A stretch of DNA of 64,000 nt from the NCBI RefSeq assembly GCF_900055185.1, contig NZ_FIZX01000001.1, forward strand, positions 310,001 to 374,000. Direction: 5' to 3'. The notes below the pieces were generated by a model, which was not told the origin of the DNA, ran no database searches, and was given only the letters and a program-made list of their open reading frames with translations. This document shows positions 51,942 to 61,112 of the stretch, piece by piece. This stretch comes from Grimontia celer (GTDB taxonomy: Bacteria > Pseudomonadota > Gammaproteobacteria > Enterobacterales > Vibrionaceae). Within the stretch, counting starts at the first letter, position 1. Each line of letters starts with the position of its first letter. The position numbers were made by a program, and so were the translations under genes.

Positions 51942-52295
51942 TTAATTACGGCACCATCCCACCGGACGGACTTCTATCTTGTGGTGTTGCAAAGGCAGTG
52001 ATGCTGCGTAGGCAATGGCATCGCCTTCTGTTTCACAGTCAAGCAGGTATAGCCCCAGAAATTGCTCCTTGGTTTCAGCAAAAGGGCCATCAGTGACCAG
52101 CGGTTTGCCTTCATCATCCGCAGACACAGTTTTGGCAGTGTCTGTCCAGTCTAGCCGCGCAGAAGCTATGAACTGGTCTTTTTCTACTGTTGTTTCCTGA
52201 AGGACATGGTGAAGCTTGAGCATCTCCATTTCCTGCTCATCACTGAGTTGCTTGTTGTCGTCTTCCGTACCGTAAATCAGCAGCGCAAATTTCAT
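51942..52295 (-). CDS. DGPF/YciI-family protein partner of the ECF42 sigma factor
   Basis: A 117-residue protein with the VTDGPFAETKEQFLG motif that defines the DGPF subgroup of YciI proteins. It opens the transcription unit with the sigma factor. AACGAGGAGTTAAC precedes the ATG. In Streptomyces such proteins are the direct targets of ECF42; they may bind or modify a small reactive compound. Confidence 0.88.
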   Translation of the reverse strand: MKFALLIYGTEDDNKQLSDEQEMEMLKLHHVLQETTVEKDQFIASARLDWTDTAKTVSADDEGKPLVTDGPFAETKEQFLGLYLLDCETEGDAIAYAASLPLQHHKIEVRPVGWCRN

Positions 52296-52522
52296 GTTAA
52301 CTCCTCGTTTTCCCTGAGATTAAGTGTAGTATCTGGGCGGGTAAAATCTGTCTGAACTCTGGGATGGTATATGGTAAGCATCTCGACACTTATGGTCTCC
52401 ATAATGGGACATGTAACTGGTTGCGCAAGGTTTACACTGTGTTACGCATTCCACCCAAAACATCAATTTGTTTACGCGTTGTTTGCGCGCGGGTGGAGAC
52501 AGTTTCATGTTTCGGAGGCTCG

Positions 52523-52852
52523 ATGTTTGAGACCTGGCTCGACATAGCAGTGGGCTCACTGTGGGGATTCTGGCTCGCGATGTATCTCGATAGGTATTAC
52601 AGTCGGCAGGTCGCGGCGATTAACCTGTGCGTGTTTGTTTTTTGGGGAAGAAGCTTCAAGGCAAACCGGTATCTGGCAACCTTCATCAATATTCTATTGG
52701 TGGCGACTTTCTTGTTATCAGCGTCGGCGCTGATCGGCAGCTTAGTAGAATTCTGGGGTTTGTTCGTTGTGGCTTGGTGTCTGGGACTGGCGGTATATGC
52801 TTTATGCTTTTCACTGCCCAAACCTGTCTCTCGCCGCCGCGATACAACGTAA
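52523..52852 (+). CDS. Small membrane protein of unknown function
   Basis: A 109-residue protein with three probable helices (about 4-22, 30-48 after a YSRQ loop, and 56-98 as one or two helices). The C-terminus is basic (KPVSRRRDTT). CGGAGG lies 6 bases before the ATG at 52523; the frame open from 52364 is not supported upstream of it. No family recognised. It is monocistronic between divergent DGPF and hdfR-like genes. Confidence 0.65.
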   Translation: MFETWLDIAVGSLWGFWLAMYLDRYYSRQVAAINLCVFVFWGRSFKANRYLATFINILLVATFLLSASALIGSLVEFWGLFVVAWCLGLAVYALCFSLPKPVSRRRDTT

Positions 52853-52995
52853 ACTTGTGCTAAGTATGCCTGCCAATACGTGTCACGCGTTCAATTGATC
52901 TGCAATCGCGCTGATTTGTGCGTTTTACCCTTGACCCGATAAGGGTTTTCCCTGATAACGCAAGTTGACGAAATTATTTTGATTTATTGCTGATT

Positions 52996-53844
52996 ATGGA
53001 TACCGATCTACTACGCACGTTCTTGGAAGTGAACAAGACCCGCCACTTTGGTAAGGCGGCGACCAACCTGTATTTGACGCAGTCTGCTGTCAGCTTCCGC
53101 ATCCGCCAGTTGGAAATCAAACTGGGTACGCCTGTGTTTACCCGTAAACGCGGCGATTTGCGCTTAACTGCGGCAGGTGAGCGGTTTGTACCTTACGCGG
53201 AAAGTATTTTGCAGACGTGGGGAAGGGCGCGTCAGGATGTAGCGTTAACCGGTAGCTATCAGCAGCAACTCACGGTAGGTGCAACCTCGCTGATCTGGGA
53301 AATGGACAGCTGCAGCGACTGGTTAGAGCAGGTGGAATCCAGCCAACCTGATTGGGCGCTGCGTACTGAATCCTTGAATCGCCAACAAATCTCTACTGCA
53401 TTGCTTGAGAAACAAGTGGATGTGGTACTGACCAGCGAACCTCCTAAATTGGCGGATCTGCAGCAACACCGTATTACCTCATTTGATTTGCTGTTGGTTT
53501 CCAGCGAGCCGGATCAGGACATGGAATCTATTGGCGAACTGTCGATGGTTTATCTGGACTGGGGAACGCGCTTTGGCTTGGAACACAGTCGCATCATGGC
53601 GTTGCAGCGTACCCCCATTTTGCACAGCCATGCCTGTCAGCCAGCGCTTAAATTTCTGTTAAACCGCGGTGGTGTTGGCTTTTTGCCTTCGACGGTTGCT
53701 GAGCCTTGGATTGAAGCAGGTGCTCTTCATGTGGTGAAAGAGAGCCCGGCGATGGCAAATGAACTCTACTTGGTTTGGCTTTCTACCAGTGACAAGCACG
53801 AAGACATTGAAGCGCTGGTGACAAGCCTTGAAAGAGAAATGTAA
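52996..53844 (+). CDS. hdfR: HdfR-like LysR-family regulator
   Basis: A 282-residue LTTR that closely resembles HdfR: MDTDLLRTFLEVNKTRHFGKAA at the start, TQSAVSFRIRQLEIKLG for the recognition helix, and VFTRKRGDLRLTAAGE. HdfR represses flagellar flhDC in E. coli; Vibrios lack flhDC, so the local target is different or unknown. The ATG at 52996 fits the family. Confidence 0.85.
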   Translation: MDTDLLRTFLEVNKTRHFGKAATNLYLTQSAVSFRIRQLEIKLGTPVFTRKRGDLRLTAAGERFVPYAESILQTWGRARQDVALTGSYQQQLTVGATSLIWEMDSCSDWLEQVESSQPDWALRTESLNRQQISTALLEKQVDVVLTSEPPKLADLQQHRITSFDLLLVSSEPDQDMESIGELSMVYLDWGTRFGLEHSRIMALQRTPILHSHACQPALKFLLNRGGVGFLPSTVAEPWIEAGALHVVKESPAMANELYLVWLSTSDKHEDIEALVTSLEREM

Positions 53845-53973
53845 ATCAATTTCCCGGTGTTAATGTTACCGGGCTCTACTATTGTCAGACTGCATTATTA
53901 ATACTTTTTTTTAACCGTTAAAATACTTGGGTTGGAAACTATCCAACTCGGGTGTTTTATTTGGGAGAACTAG

Positions 53974-54489
53974 ATGTATTTTGCGAAGGCGTGCAAGTCT
54001 ATTGCGTTGTTACTGAGTTTTATTTTCCACTCAGTGTCTTACGCAGACTCGGTAGCGAGTTACCCTGAAGGTTGGGAAGACTGGCCCGTGGTGAAGGAGT
54101 CGCTGACCCTGCCTGCAGATACGGTCCTTCCTCCAGATACTTCTCTCTTTATTCAGGAAGCCGTCCGCTCCTACTCTTGGATTAATGATGGGCAGGGCTC
54201 ACCACTGACCATCCGCGTCAATCCAGAAAAGCTGGAACAATACAAAACCCATGGCCCATATACAGACGGCCCTACCGTCGTTGCAGTGTCTGAGGTGCAG
54301 GGCATTATCTGGGTGACGGAACATTTCAGCGGTTTGCCCATGTATGGCAGTTACAACCGTCAGGGTGAAGACATTGCCAGCACGCATCCTACGCTTGAAC
54401 CAGAATTTTGTGCCCGTTGCCATGATACTTACAAAGATATCTGCATTAATGGCACCTGTACTGAGCCGGTTCTCTCTCCTTATGAATAA
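53974..54489 (+). CDS. Periplasmic monohaem cytochrome, P460-like
   Basis: A 171-residue exported protein: signal peptide to about residue 24 (SYA), then a domain resembling cytochrome P460 (WEDWPVVKESLTLP...), with one haem c motif CARCH at 146-150 and two further cysteines (Cys156 region and NGTC) near the end. The P460-type crosslink lysine cannot be confirmed by eye. GGGAGAACTAG precedes the ATG. It is 31 bases ahead of a membrane diguanylate cyclase and is probably co-transcribed, which suggests it acts as a periplasmic redox or gas sensor partner. Confidence 0.75.
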   Translation: MYFAKACKSIALLLSFIFHSVSYADSVASYPEGWEDWPVVKESLTLPADTVLPPDTSLFIQEAVRSYSWINDGQGSPLTIRVNPEKLEQYKTHGPYTDGPTVVAVSEVQGIIWVTEHFSGLPMYGSYNRQGEDIASTHPTLEPEFCARCHDTYKDICINGTCTEPVLSPYE

Positions 54490-54520
54490 CTCCTCAGCCG
54501 GTTTCGGAAAGGAGGTTTAG

Positions 54521-56002
54521 ATGCTGAAACGGTTTACGATCAATCAGCTGCTCTTTGTCTCTCACCTGATGCTGGTGATTATTCTGATTGCGGGGATGAG
54601 CTACTCACGTTATCAAAGTGAGTGGGAGTCCCGTGTTAATCATGAAGCAGCACTGATTGAACAGTCAGTGCTGCCGCTGATGCGTGAGATTTCAGCCGCT
54701 GTGGCTGGGCGAAACTATACTGCCCTCACAATGCCTTCCCATAAGGATACCCTCAGAAGTATCGAATCCCTTCTGTTGTTGGACGTTGAAGGGACGTCTG
54801 ATTATCAAGATAAGAAGGTGTGTGTTCGCTATTTTCGGGAAACCGGGGACATTTGGCGTATTGATGTGTCTGACGAGGAGCTTGAGCAGTCTCGCCTTAA
54901 CCGCGATAACCTTGCCAGCCAAGTAGACGCCGATGGTTTGAGCGATGTCACCAAACGCAAGCTGGCATTCTTGCTGAAAAAAGCGGAAGAAGATCTGGCA
55001 GCGCTCGAACTTGGTAAAGCCCGCACGCAGGAGTTTGCGGCCCCTTGGCCATTGAGACCGAATTCTGCCAAGTATGAACTCTTGCCTGAATACGGTGTGG
55101 TGGCGGTGCAACTGCCTTTATATAACAAAAATGGTGGCATGGTTTACGCCGTTTTTGATGCCTCTCGCCTGTTCTCTTTGAAGAACGAAATTTACCTCAC
55201 CATTGCCATTGAAGCGTCGGTTGCCTTGCTAATTTCATTATTGCTGATTGTTGGGGTGACCCATTGGTTAGTCGCGCCGCTGAGAAGACTCGCTGAGCAG
55301 ATGGACAAGGATATCGAGAAGCTAAATATTGCGGATATGGATGAGGTTAACCGCAATGATGAAATTGGTGTCCTTGCCCGAGGTCTGCATAGACTGACCC
55401 GCAAAACGCAGTCCCAGTTAAAACAGCTTAAACATCTTTCCGATACCGATGCCCTAACCGGATTGAGCGGCAGGCATAATTATGAAGACCGTGCTGTCGC
55501 ACTCTACAAAGCGACCCAAAGACAAGGCGCTTACTTTGGGGCGATCGTGTGTGATATCGATTTCTTTAAACGTTACAACGACACGTTTGGCCATGGTAAA
55601 GGAGATGAAGTCATCAAGAAGATCGCGGATGTGCTTCTAAGCAACACCCGCAACAACGATCTTTGTTTCCGTATTGGTGGCGAGGAGTTTGTTGTGTTGT
55701 TGAAAGTGTATGAGGCTGAAAATCTGCAGTATATTGCCGAACGTATGCGAAGTGAAGTCGAAGCATTGGCGATCCCCCATGTGACTGAAAGGGGGATTGT
55801 GACGCTTTCCATTGGTGCGGTAATGGTGCCGCCTCAAGCTAAGGCGTGGACTTACCCAGACATCTTTGATTTTGCTGATAAGCAGCTTTACGCGGCAAAA
55901 CATGGCGGTCGCAATCGCACCATTTTCAAAGAAATCGGCAGAGACGAGCTACCTCCGGAAAGAGAGCATTGCAACGATACTTCCATAGAGGCTGTTGATT
56001 AG
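54521..56002 (+). CDS. Membrane diguanylate cyclase (GGDEF) with periplasmic sensor
   Basis: A 493-residue protein: helix 1 (about 11-28), a periplasmic helical sensor (30-225), helix 2 (about 226-248), a HAMP linker (250-300) and a C-terminal GGDEF domain with DTDALTGLSGRHNYED and the active-site loop RIGGEEF. The RxxD inhibitory site is not obvious five residues before the loop. It should make c-di-GMP, opposing the EAL protein 8 kb upstream. AAAGGAGGTTTAG precedes the ATG. Confidence 0.9.
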   Translation: MLKRFTINQLLFVSHLMLVIILIAGMSYSRYQSEWESRVNHEAALIEQSVLPLMREISAAVAGRNYTALTMPSHKDTLRSIESLLLLDVEGTSDYQDKKVCVRYFRETGDIWRIDVSDEELEQSRLNRDNLASQVDADGLSDVTKRKLAFLLKKAEEDLAALELGKARTQEFAAPWPLRPNSAKYELLPEYGVVAVQLPLYNKNGGMVYAVFDASRLFSLKNEIYLTIAIEASVALLISLLLIVGVTHWLVAPLRRLAEQMDKDIEKLNIADMDEVNRNDEIGVLARGLHRLTRKTQSQLKQLKHLSDTDALTGLSGRHNYEDRAVALYKATQRQGAYFGAIVCDIDFFKRYNDTFGHGKGDEVIKKIADVLLSNTRNNDLCFRIGGEEFVVLLKVYEAENLQYIAERMRSEVEALAIPHVTERGIVTLSIGAVMVPPQAKAWTYPDIFDFADKQLYAAKHGGRNRTIFKEIGRDELPPEREHCNDTSIEAVD

Positions 56003-56043
56003 AGAAGACCTGTTCCAGATTTGAATCCGGGCGTTCAACCGTA

Positions 56044-56090
56044 TATACCCAAACAACCTGAATCCTGCATCTTCAGGTTGTTTGGGTATA
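56044..56090. repeat. Vibrio-type palindromic repeat (perfect 19-bp arms)
   Basis: TATACCCAAACAACCTGAA (56044-56062) and its exact complement (56072-56090) enclose the 9-nt loop TCCTGCATC. Such TATACCCAA...TGCATCTTCA elements are dispersed between genes in Vibrionaceae. A degenerate copy lies at 46592 and a fragment (TTTGGGTATATACC) near 59268. Confidence 0.85.
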
Positions 56091-56313
56091 GTAATCCATA
56101 CTTATTGGTGTATTGGCAGGGAAGTAGTGCCCTTTCTATCATCTGCTTCGAACCTAAAATCCCCCCATATTTTTGACGCTTTCGACAGGAAATTGGCGTT
56201 CAAAAAAATTACCAAAATAAATGTTTCTAAAAGAGAATACACGGTTGGCAAATGTTGATCTAAGTCTCATAATGCGCGCAATTTCATCAAGCAGACTCAG
56301 GTTTAAGCGACAG

Positions 56314-57939
56314 ATGTCACTAAAAAACATCTCTATCAGATATCAAATTCTGATCCCCATCTTTATTTTGGTTCTTAGCACTTTCGCAGTGATGTTCTTT
56401 GCCAAAAGCGAAGTCGAATCTGCGGTTTACAACGTCAGTAATACTGCCCGTCAGGCAGCCTCCGACAAAGATCGCGTGTCTAAACTGGCAGACATTGCAT
56501 GGGCAATGCGTGTTGAGGCGATTTACGGCATTTACGATTCACAGCGAACCAAGCAAATGGCTGACAATGTCGCCAAACTGGGTAATGAAGCGCTGACGAT
56601 TTCACGCGAAATGGCGAAAACCAATGCCCTTCGTGACTTGGCGCTGAACGTAGAAAAGAGCGTAAGCCAATACATGCGTTACACTCACGCGCAAGCGCAG
56701 CCAACCATCGAATCCTATTTCAACCAGCAAATCGCAGCGCCACGCTACAACGCGATGGTGAATGAATACCGCGAGCTGGGTGCAGATATGATGAAAGACA
56801 TCACTTCGCTGTCTTCATTCATCAACCCGTTAGTAGAGCAAGATCTGAAAATGTCTGACGACAATGCAGACCAGATGATGGTGACTATTGGACTTGTGAT
56901 GGGCGGCGCATTAACACTGGCGATGCTGTTTGGCTGGTGGCTGTCAGGTGTGATTGTGAAACCTTTGGAAGAGCTTCAGGACGTGATGCGTCGCCTGGCG
57001 ACGGGTGATCTGAATGTTCAGGCGAATGATGATGGTGAAAACGAGCTGGCGCGTTTAGGTCGTGACACCAACCAAACTATCAGCCAACTGCGTCACACGG
57101 TGACAACGCTGTTTAGCATCAGTGATGAAGTCGCAGCAGCTTCAACAGAACTTGCAGCAGTAATGAATCAGTCCGCGGTGAACGCGCAGCAAGAACAGGC
57201 TGAAATTGAGCAAGTTGCCTCTGCGGTCACTGAGCTTTCCAGCACAGCAGACAACGTATCAGATAACGCTGTGAATGCTGACCATGCAGCACGTCAGACT
57301 GATGAGTTGGCTGCGCAAGGCTTGTCTGTGTTCGAGCAGAGCACGCAAGCCGCTGTTCAAATGGCAGAATCGATTGAAAACACCGCCAGTGTTGTGACCA
57401 CATTGCGCGAACAGTCTGAACGTATCAGTCATGTGGTCGAAGTGATCCGTGGTATTTCCGAGCAGACAAACCTGCTGGCACTTAACGCTGCAATTGAAGC
57501 GGCGCGTGCGGGTCATTCTGGCCGTGGCTTTGCGGTGGTGGCAGATGAAGTACGTATGTTGGCAGCGCGCACTGAAGCGTCAACCAAAGAGATCCAGGAA
57601 ATTATCGAAGGCCTGCAGGTTCAGGCGTCGCAAGCGGGTGACAGCATGGGAACGTGCATGGATGTTCTGGCTCGCACACAAGAGCTTAGTCAGCAGGCAA
57701 ACGATGCCCTAAACGGCATTACCCAGTCTGTGGCACAAATTACCGACATGAATACGCTCGTTGCGACCGCAGCAGAACAACAGTCTGCCGTGACCCAGGA
57801 CATCAACCGTAACATCACGAATATGTCTGGTATCATTACCCAAAATGTTACGGGTATCAGTCAGAGTGCATCGGCGAGTCAGGAACTGTCTCAGCTGGCT
57901 GAAAGCCAGAAGCAGGAACTTGCCTTCTTCCGCGTTTAA
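56314..57939 (+). CDS. Methyl-accepting chemotaxis protein
   Basis: A 541-residue chemoreceptor: helix 1 (about 10-32), a helical periplasmic domain of four-helix-bundle type (33-190), helix 2 (about 192-215), HAMP, and a long signalling coiled coil. The conserved hairpin tip reads [18 protein letters not shown] followed by [12 protein letters not shown]. The C-terminus ends in AFFRV with no NWETF pentapeptide. The frame extends to an ATG at 56221, but [15 protein letters not shown] at 56314 is a standard MCP opening. Confidence 0.9.
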   Translation: MSLKNISIRYQILIPIFILVLSTFAVMFFAKSEVESAVYNVSNTARQAASDKDRVSKLADIAWAMRVEAIYGIYDSQRTKQMADNVAKLGNEALTISREMAKTNALRDLALNVEKSVSQYMRYTHAQAQPTIESYFNQQIAAPRYNAMVNEYRELGADMMKDITSLSSFINPLVEQDLKMSDDNADQMMVTIGLVMGGALTLAMLFGWWLSGVIVKPLEELQDVMRRLATGDLNVQANDDGENELARLGRDTNQTISQLRHTVTTLFSISDEVAAASTELAAVMNQSAVNAQQEQAEIEQVASAVTELSSTADNVSDNAVNADHAARQTDELAAQGLSVFEQSTQAAVQMAESIENTASVVTTLREQSERISHVVEVIRGISEQTNLLALNAAIEAARAGHSGRGFAVVADEVRMLAARTEASTKEIQEIIEGLQVQASQAGDSMGTCMDVLARTQELSQQANDALNGITQSVAQITDMNTLVATAAEQQSAVTQDINRNITNMSGIITQNVTGISQSASASQELSQLAESQKQELAFFRV

Positions 57940-57962
57940 GCGCCGGATTTAAGCCATTTCAG

Positions 57963-57990
57963 AAACCGCCTTTCGGGGCGGTTTTCTTTT
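57963..57990 (+). terminator. Terminator of the chemoreceptor gene
   Basis: AAACCGCC and GGCGGTTT (57963-57970 with 57977-57984) with a short TTTCGG loop, then TCTTTTCT. Confidence 0.85.
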
Positions 57991-58038
57991 CTCCCCCTCC
58001 CATAAACTGTTGCAATTCGTCACCTACGATCTATTATT

Positions 58039-58057
58039 GATAATAATTCTCATTATC
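58039..58057 (+). promoter_or_regulatory. Fur box upstream of the putative manganese exporter
   Basis: GATAATAATTCTCATTATC matches the 19-bp Fur consensus GATAATGATAATCATTATC at 16 positions. It ends 12 bases before the ATG of the exporter gene, so Fur binding should block transcription or translation start. Confidence 0.8.
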
Positions 58058-58069
58058 AAAAGTAAAGCA

Positions 58070-59260
58070 ATGACAGGATTACTTTCACGACTCTTCGCAC
58101 CAGTATCAAAAGGGCATTTGTGGGCGATTAAAAAACGTCGTCTTTTGGCGCCTGTAATGTTACTTGCATTGGTCTTTGCTGAACCAACACGCGCAGTGAC
58201 TATTTCTGTATTAGCTGATGCGTTTTGGCAGGTCGCTGCTTACGTCGCCGCGACATTGGCATTGTTCCACTATTTGACAGACAAGTTCGATCGTCAGGGT
58301 GCTTGGTTGTCGCGTTTAGCGAAGCGGAAAAACCTTCAGGTGGTGTTTTCAGCTGCAATGGGTGCTCTACCCGGATGTGGAGGGGCTATTGTTGTTATTA
58401 CCCAGTTTGTGCGTGGTCACCTCAGTTTTGGCAGTGTTGTCGCTGTACTAACGGCCACCATGGGCGATGCGGCTTTTCTGCTTCTGGCAACGAGGCCGTC
58501 AGATGGCGTATTTATGATTGGTTTGGGTTTTGCTGTGGGTGTGGTTTCCGGACAAATCGTTGATGCGCTGCATCGTGATGGCTTCATGCGCCCTAAAAAC
58601 CTCTCATCAAAATTACCTGCTTGTGCCAATCAATCAGACTGTCAAACGCATATCAGTGTGCAGGGCCGATTCTGGCAGTGGTTACTGATCCCCTCATTGG
58701 TGATGGCACTGCTTGGCTCAATGCAATTTGATACTGATACTTTGCTTCATTTACCTGCAGGGGCATCTGAATGGGCTGGAGCGGCACTGGCGATCATGAC
58801 AGTGACATTCTGGGCATTGGCGCGGGAGGCGGAGAATTATGAGTCTTTGGTGGGAGAAGATCCCAAAGACAGTGCGTCCCATCTTTTCCAGCGTGTCGCT
58901 CAGGACACCAACTTTGTCACGGTCTGGGTGATTGCAGCCTTTCTGGTGTTCGAGCTTTGTGTGCTTTGGCTGGGGTTGGATCTCACGGAACTCTTTTCTG
59001 GTTGGGGAGCCCTGATTCCCTTGATGGGGGTTATAGTGGGTCTTCTTCCTGGATGTGGTCCCCAGATTTTGGTCACCAGCTTGTACATTAGTGGCGCAAT
59101 ACCCATTTCGGCGCAAATAGGAAATGCTATCTCCAATGATGGCGATGCACTTTTCCCGGCGATAGCCCTGGCGCCAAAAGCAGCCATTGTGGCAACTCTT
59201 TACTCCTCTGTACCCGCTTTAATCGCCGCCTATAGCTACTTCTGGCTGGTAGAAAGCTAA
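58070..59260 (+). CDS. Putative 10-TM manganese/heavy-metal exporter
   Basis: A 396-residue polytopic protein made of two similar halves, each holding a conserved LPGCG motif (GALPGCGGAIVVIT and GLLPGCGPQILVTS) in inverted-repeat arrangement. It fits the ArsP_2 / putative manganese transporter family of 10 TM helices known in Vibrio. The Fur box just before the start suggests iron-Fur control, as reported for Vibrio metal exporters. A central cytoplasmic loop with Cys residues (ACANQSDCQ) may bind metal. The ATG at 58070 is used; the upstream open frame overlaps the Fur box. Confidence 0.8.
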   Translation: MTGLLSRLFAPVSKGHLWAIKKRRLLAPVMLLALVFAEPTRAVTISVLADAFWQVAAYVAATLALFHYLTDKFDRQGAWLSRLAKRKNLQVVFSAAMGALPGCGGAIVVITQFVRGHLSFGSVVAVLTATMGDAAFLLLATRPSDGVFMIGLGFAVGVVSGQIVDALHRDGFMRPKNLSSKLPACANQSDCQTHISVQGRFWQWLLIPSLVMALLGSMQFDTDTLLHLPAGASEWAGAALAIMTVTFWALAREAENYESLVGEDPKDSASHLFQRVAQDTNFVTVWVIAAFLVFELCVLWLGLDLTELFSGWGALIPLMGVIVGLLPGCGPQILVTSLYISGAIPISAQIGNAISNDGDALFPAIALAPKAAIVATLYSSVPALIAAYSYFWLVES

Positions 59261-59693
59261 TCCTTATTTGGGTATATACCTTCCACGGCGCTTTTCCGTT
59301 TCCAGGAGGAGCCTCGTGTTAGGTGTGCCTAACATTGTTAATAGGATTGATGACTTTTTGAACAGTCGCAGGCCATTGCGCTGCTTAAATACTGAACCAA
59401 TAGTTGTTTATTTTGTTAATTAAATGTTTTTTGGATTGAAAATTTAGTCTCCAATGTGTGACGCGTCGCATAAAAGTGACTTGATGTTGTAAAAAGGGAA
59501 TGTATTTAGTTGGGATTCCGCTGCTAATCTCGTCCGGCTTGATTGTGAAGAGCACGTTAACCAATCAGATTAAAGTTCGGTTCAATTGGTTCCGTAGAAA
59601 CGATTCTAAGCCTTATGGCACTTCGTATTCTTCAGTTCAATATAAATCACCAGTTTAATCTCCTTGGCGTTATGTTTTGAAAAGGAGTTTTCA
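59261..59693. other. Non-coding region upstream of the symporter gene
   Basis: 433 bases with no credible gene. It contains TGTTAGG-4 nt-CCTAACA (59317-59334), a 7-bp-arm dyad that may be an operator or small hairpin, and an AT-rich half toward the symporter that should hold its promoter. Confidence 0.45.
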
Positions 59694-61004
59694 ATGATGA
59701 ATGCGGAAACTAACAAGATGTCTCTGACAACCCGTGTCCTACTTGGCATGGTGCTGGGTATTGTGACCGGTTTTGCTATTCGTTTTCTGTTTGGCGAAGA
59801 GGGTTTCGTCAACGAATACATCGTCAATGGCCTGTTTGATGTTGGTGGCCAAATCTTTGTAGCCAGTTTGAAGATGCTGGTTGTTCCATTGGTCTTTGTC
59901 TCGTTGGTGTGCGGTACCAGCGCACTGAAAGATATCGCGACTCTCGGCCGTTTGGGTGGCAAAACCCTGATGTTCTACTTGGGTACCACGGCATTGGCGA
60001 TCACCTTGGCGATGAGCCTTGCGCTGTTGTTTGGTCCGGGTAAAGGTGCTGACCTTTCTGCTGCATCGTCTTTCCAAGCTTCTGAAGCCCCTTCTTTGGG
60101 CGATGTGATTGTGGGCATGTTTCCAACCAACCCTATCAGCTCAATGGCGGAAGGTAACACGCTGCAAATCATCATTTTTGCACTGTTGTTTGGTATTGCG
60201 ATAAGTGCATCCGGCAAACCGGGCGAACGGGTCGCAGCATTCTTCCGCGATTTGAACGAAGTGATCCTGAAGCTGGTTGCGCTGCTGATGAACCTCGCAC
60301 CATTCGGTGTGTTCTGTTTGATGGCGAAACTGTTTACGACATTGGGTTTGTCTGCGATTGTCAGTTTGGCGGAATACTTCTTCGTGTTGGCAGGTGGTTT
60401 GGTGCTGCATGCACTGGTGACCTACACCACGCTACTTAAGGTATTCAGCGGCCTGAGTCCGGTAACATTCTTGAAGAAGATGGAAGATGCCATCATGTTT
60501 GCGTTCTCTACCGCTTCTTCAAATGCGACCATTCCTGTGTCGATGGAAACCACTACCCGTCGTATGGGAGCAGATAACAAGATTGCTTCATTCACTATCC
60601 CACTGGGCGCGACCATTAATATGGACGGCACGGCGATGATGCAGGGTGTGGCGACAGTGTTTATCGCGCAGGCGTTCAACGTTGACCTGACGATGATGGA
60701 TTACATGACGGTTATCCTGACGGCAACGCTGGCGTCCATCGGTACCGCGGGTGTACCAGGTGTAGGTCTGGTGATGCTGGCCATGGTATTGAACCAAGTG
60801 GGTCTGCCGCTGGAAGGTATTGCACTGATCATGGGTGTGGACCGTCTGTTGGATATGATTCGCACAGCGGTGAACATCACTGGTGACTGTGCGGTGACCT
60901 GTATCGTAGCGAAGAGCGAAGACGCGCTGGATGAGAAACGCTTCAATGACATGAAGGCGGCGGAAGAAGACGAGAAGATCGTATTCAGACCTCACGCACA
61001 GTAA
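59694..61004 (+). CDS. Dicarboxylate/amino acid:cation symporter (DAACS family)
   Basis: A 436-residue transporter of the GltP/DctA/SstT family taking up glutamate, aspartate or C4-dicarboxylates with H+ or Na+. Family signatures: SLKMLVVPLVFVSLV, FSTASSNATIPVS (serine-rich hairpin HP1), GATINMDGTA (the NMDGT motif), and VDRLLDMIRTAVNITGD (helix 8 with the Arg/Asp substrate-binding residues). AAAGGAG lies 8 bases before the ATG. Arg in the last helix favours amino-acid or dicarboxylate substrates. Confidence 0.93.
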   Translation: MMNAETNKMSLTTRVLLGMVLGIVTGFAIRFLFGEEGFVNEYIVNGLFDVGGQIFVASLKMLVVPLVFVSLVCGTSALKDIATLGRLGGKTLMFYLGTTALAITLAMSLALLFGPGKGADLSAASSFQASEAPSLGDVIVGMFPTNPISSMAEGNTLQIIIFALLFGIAISASGKPGERVAAFFRDLNEVILKLVALLMNLAPFGVFCLMAKLFTTLGLSAIVSLAEYFFVLAGGLVLHALVTYTTLLKVFSGLSPVTFLKKMEDAIMFAFSTASSNATIPVSMETTTRRMGADNKIASFTIPLGATINMDGTAMMQGVATVFIAQAFNVDLTMMDYMTVILTATLASIGTAGVPGVGLVMLAMVLNQVGLPLEGIALIMGVDRLLDMIRTAVNITGDCAVTCIVAKSEDALDEKRFNDMKAAEEDEKIVFRPHAQ

Positions 61005-61018
61005 ATCTTCATCGGTTA

Positions 61019-61048
61019 AGAAAAACGCCAGCTTGTCTGGCGTTTTTT
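61019..61048 (+). terminator. Terminator of the symporter gene
   Basis: AAAAACGCCAG (61021-61031) and CTGGCGTTTTTT (61037-61048), 5-nt loop. Confidence 0.9.
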
Positions 61049-61112
61049 GATCTCTCGTCTTCCCATAACGTAATCCATACTGTTGAAAAATTGCAGAAAT
61101 GGCAGCAGACCA

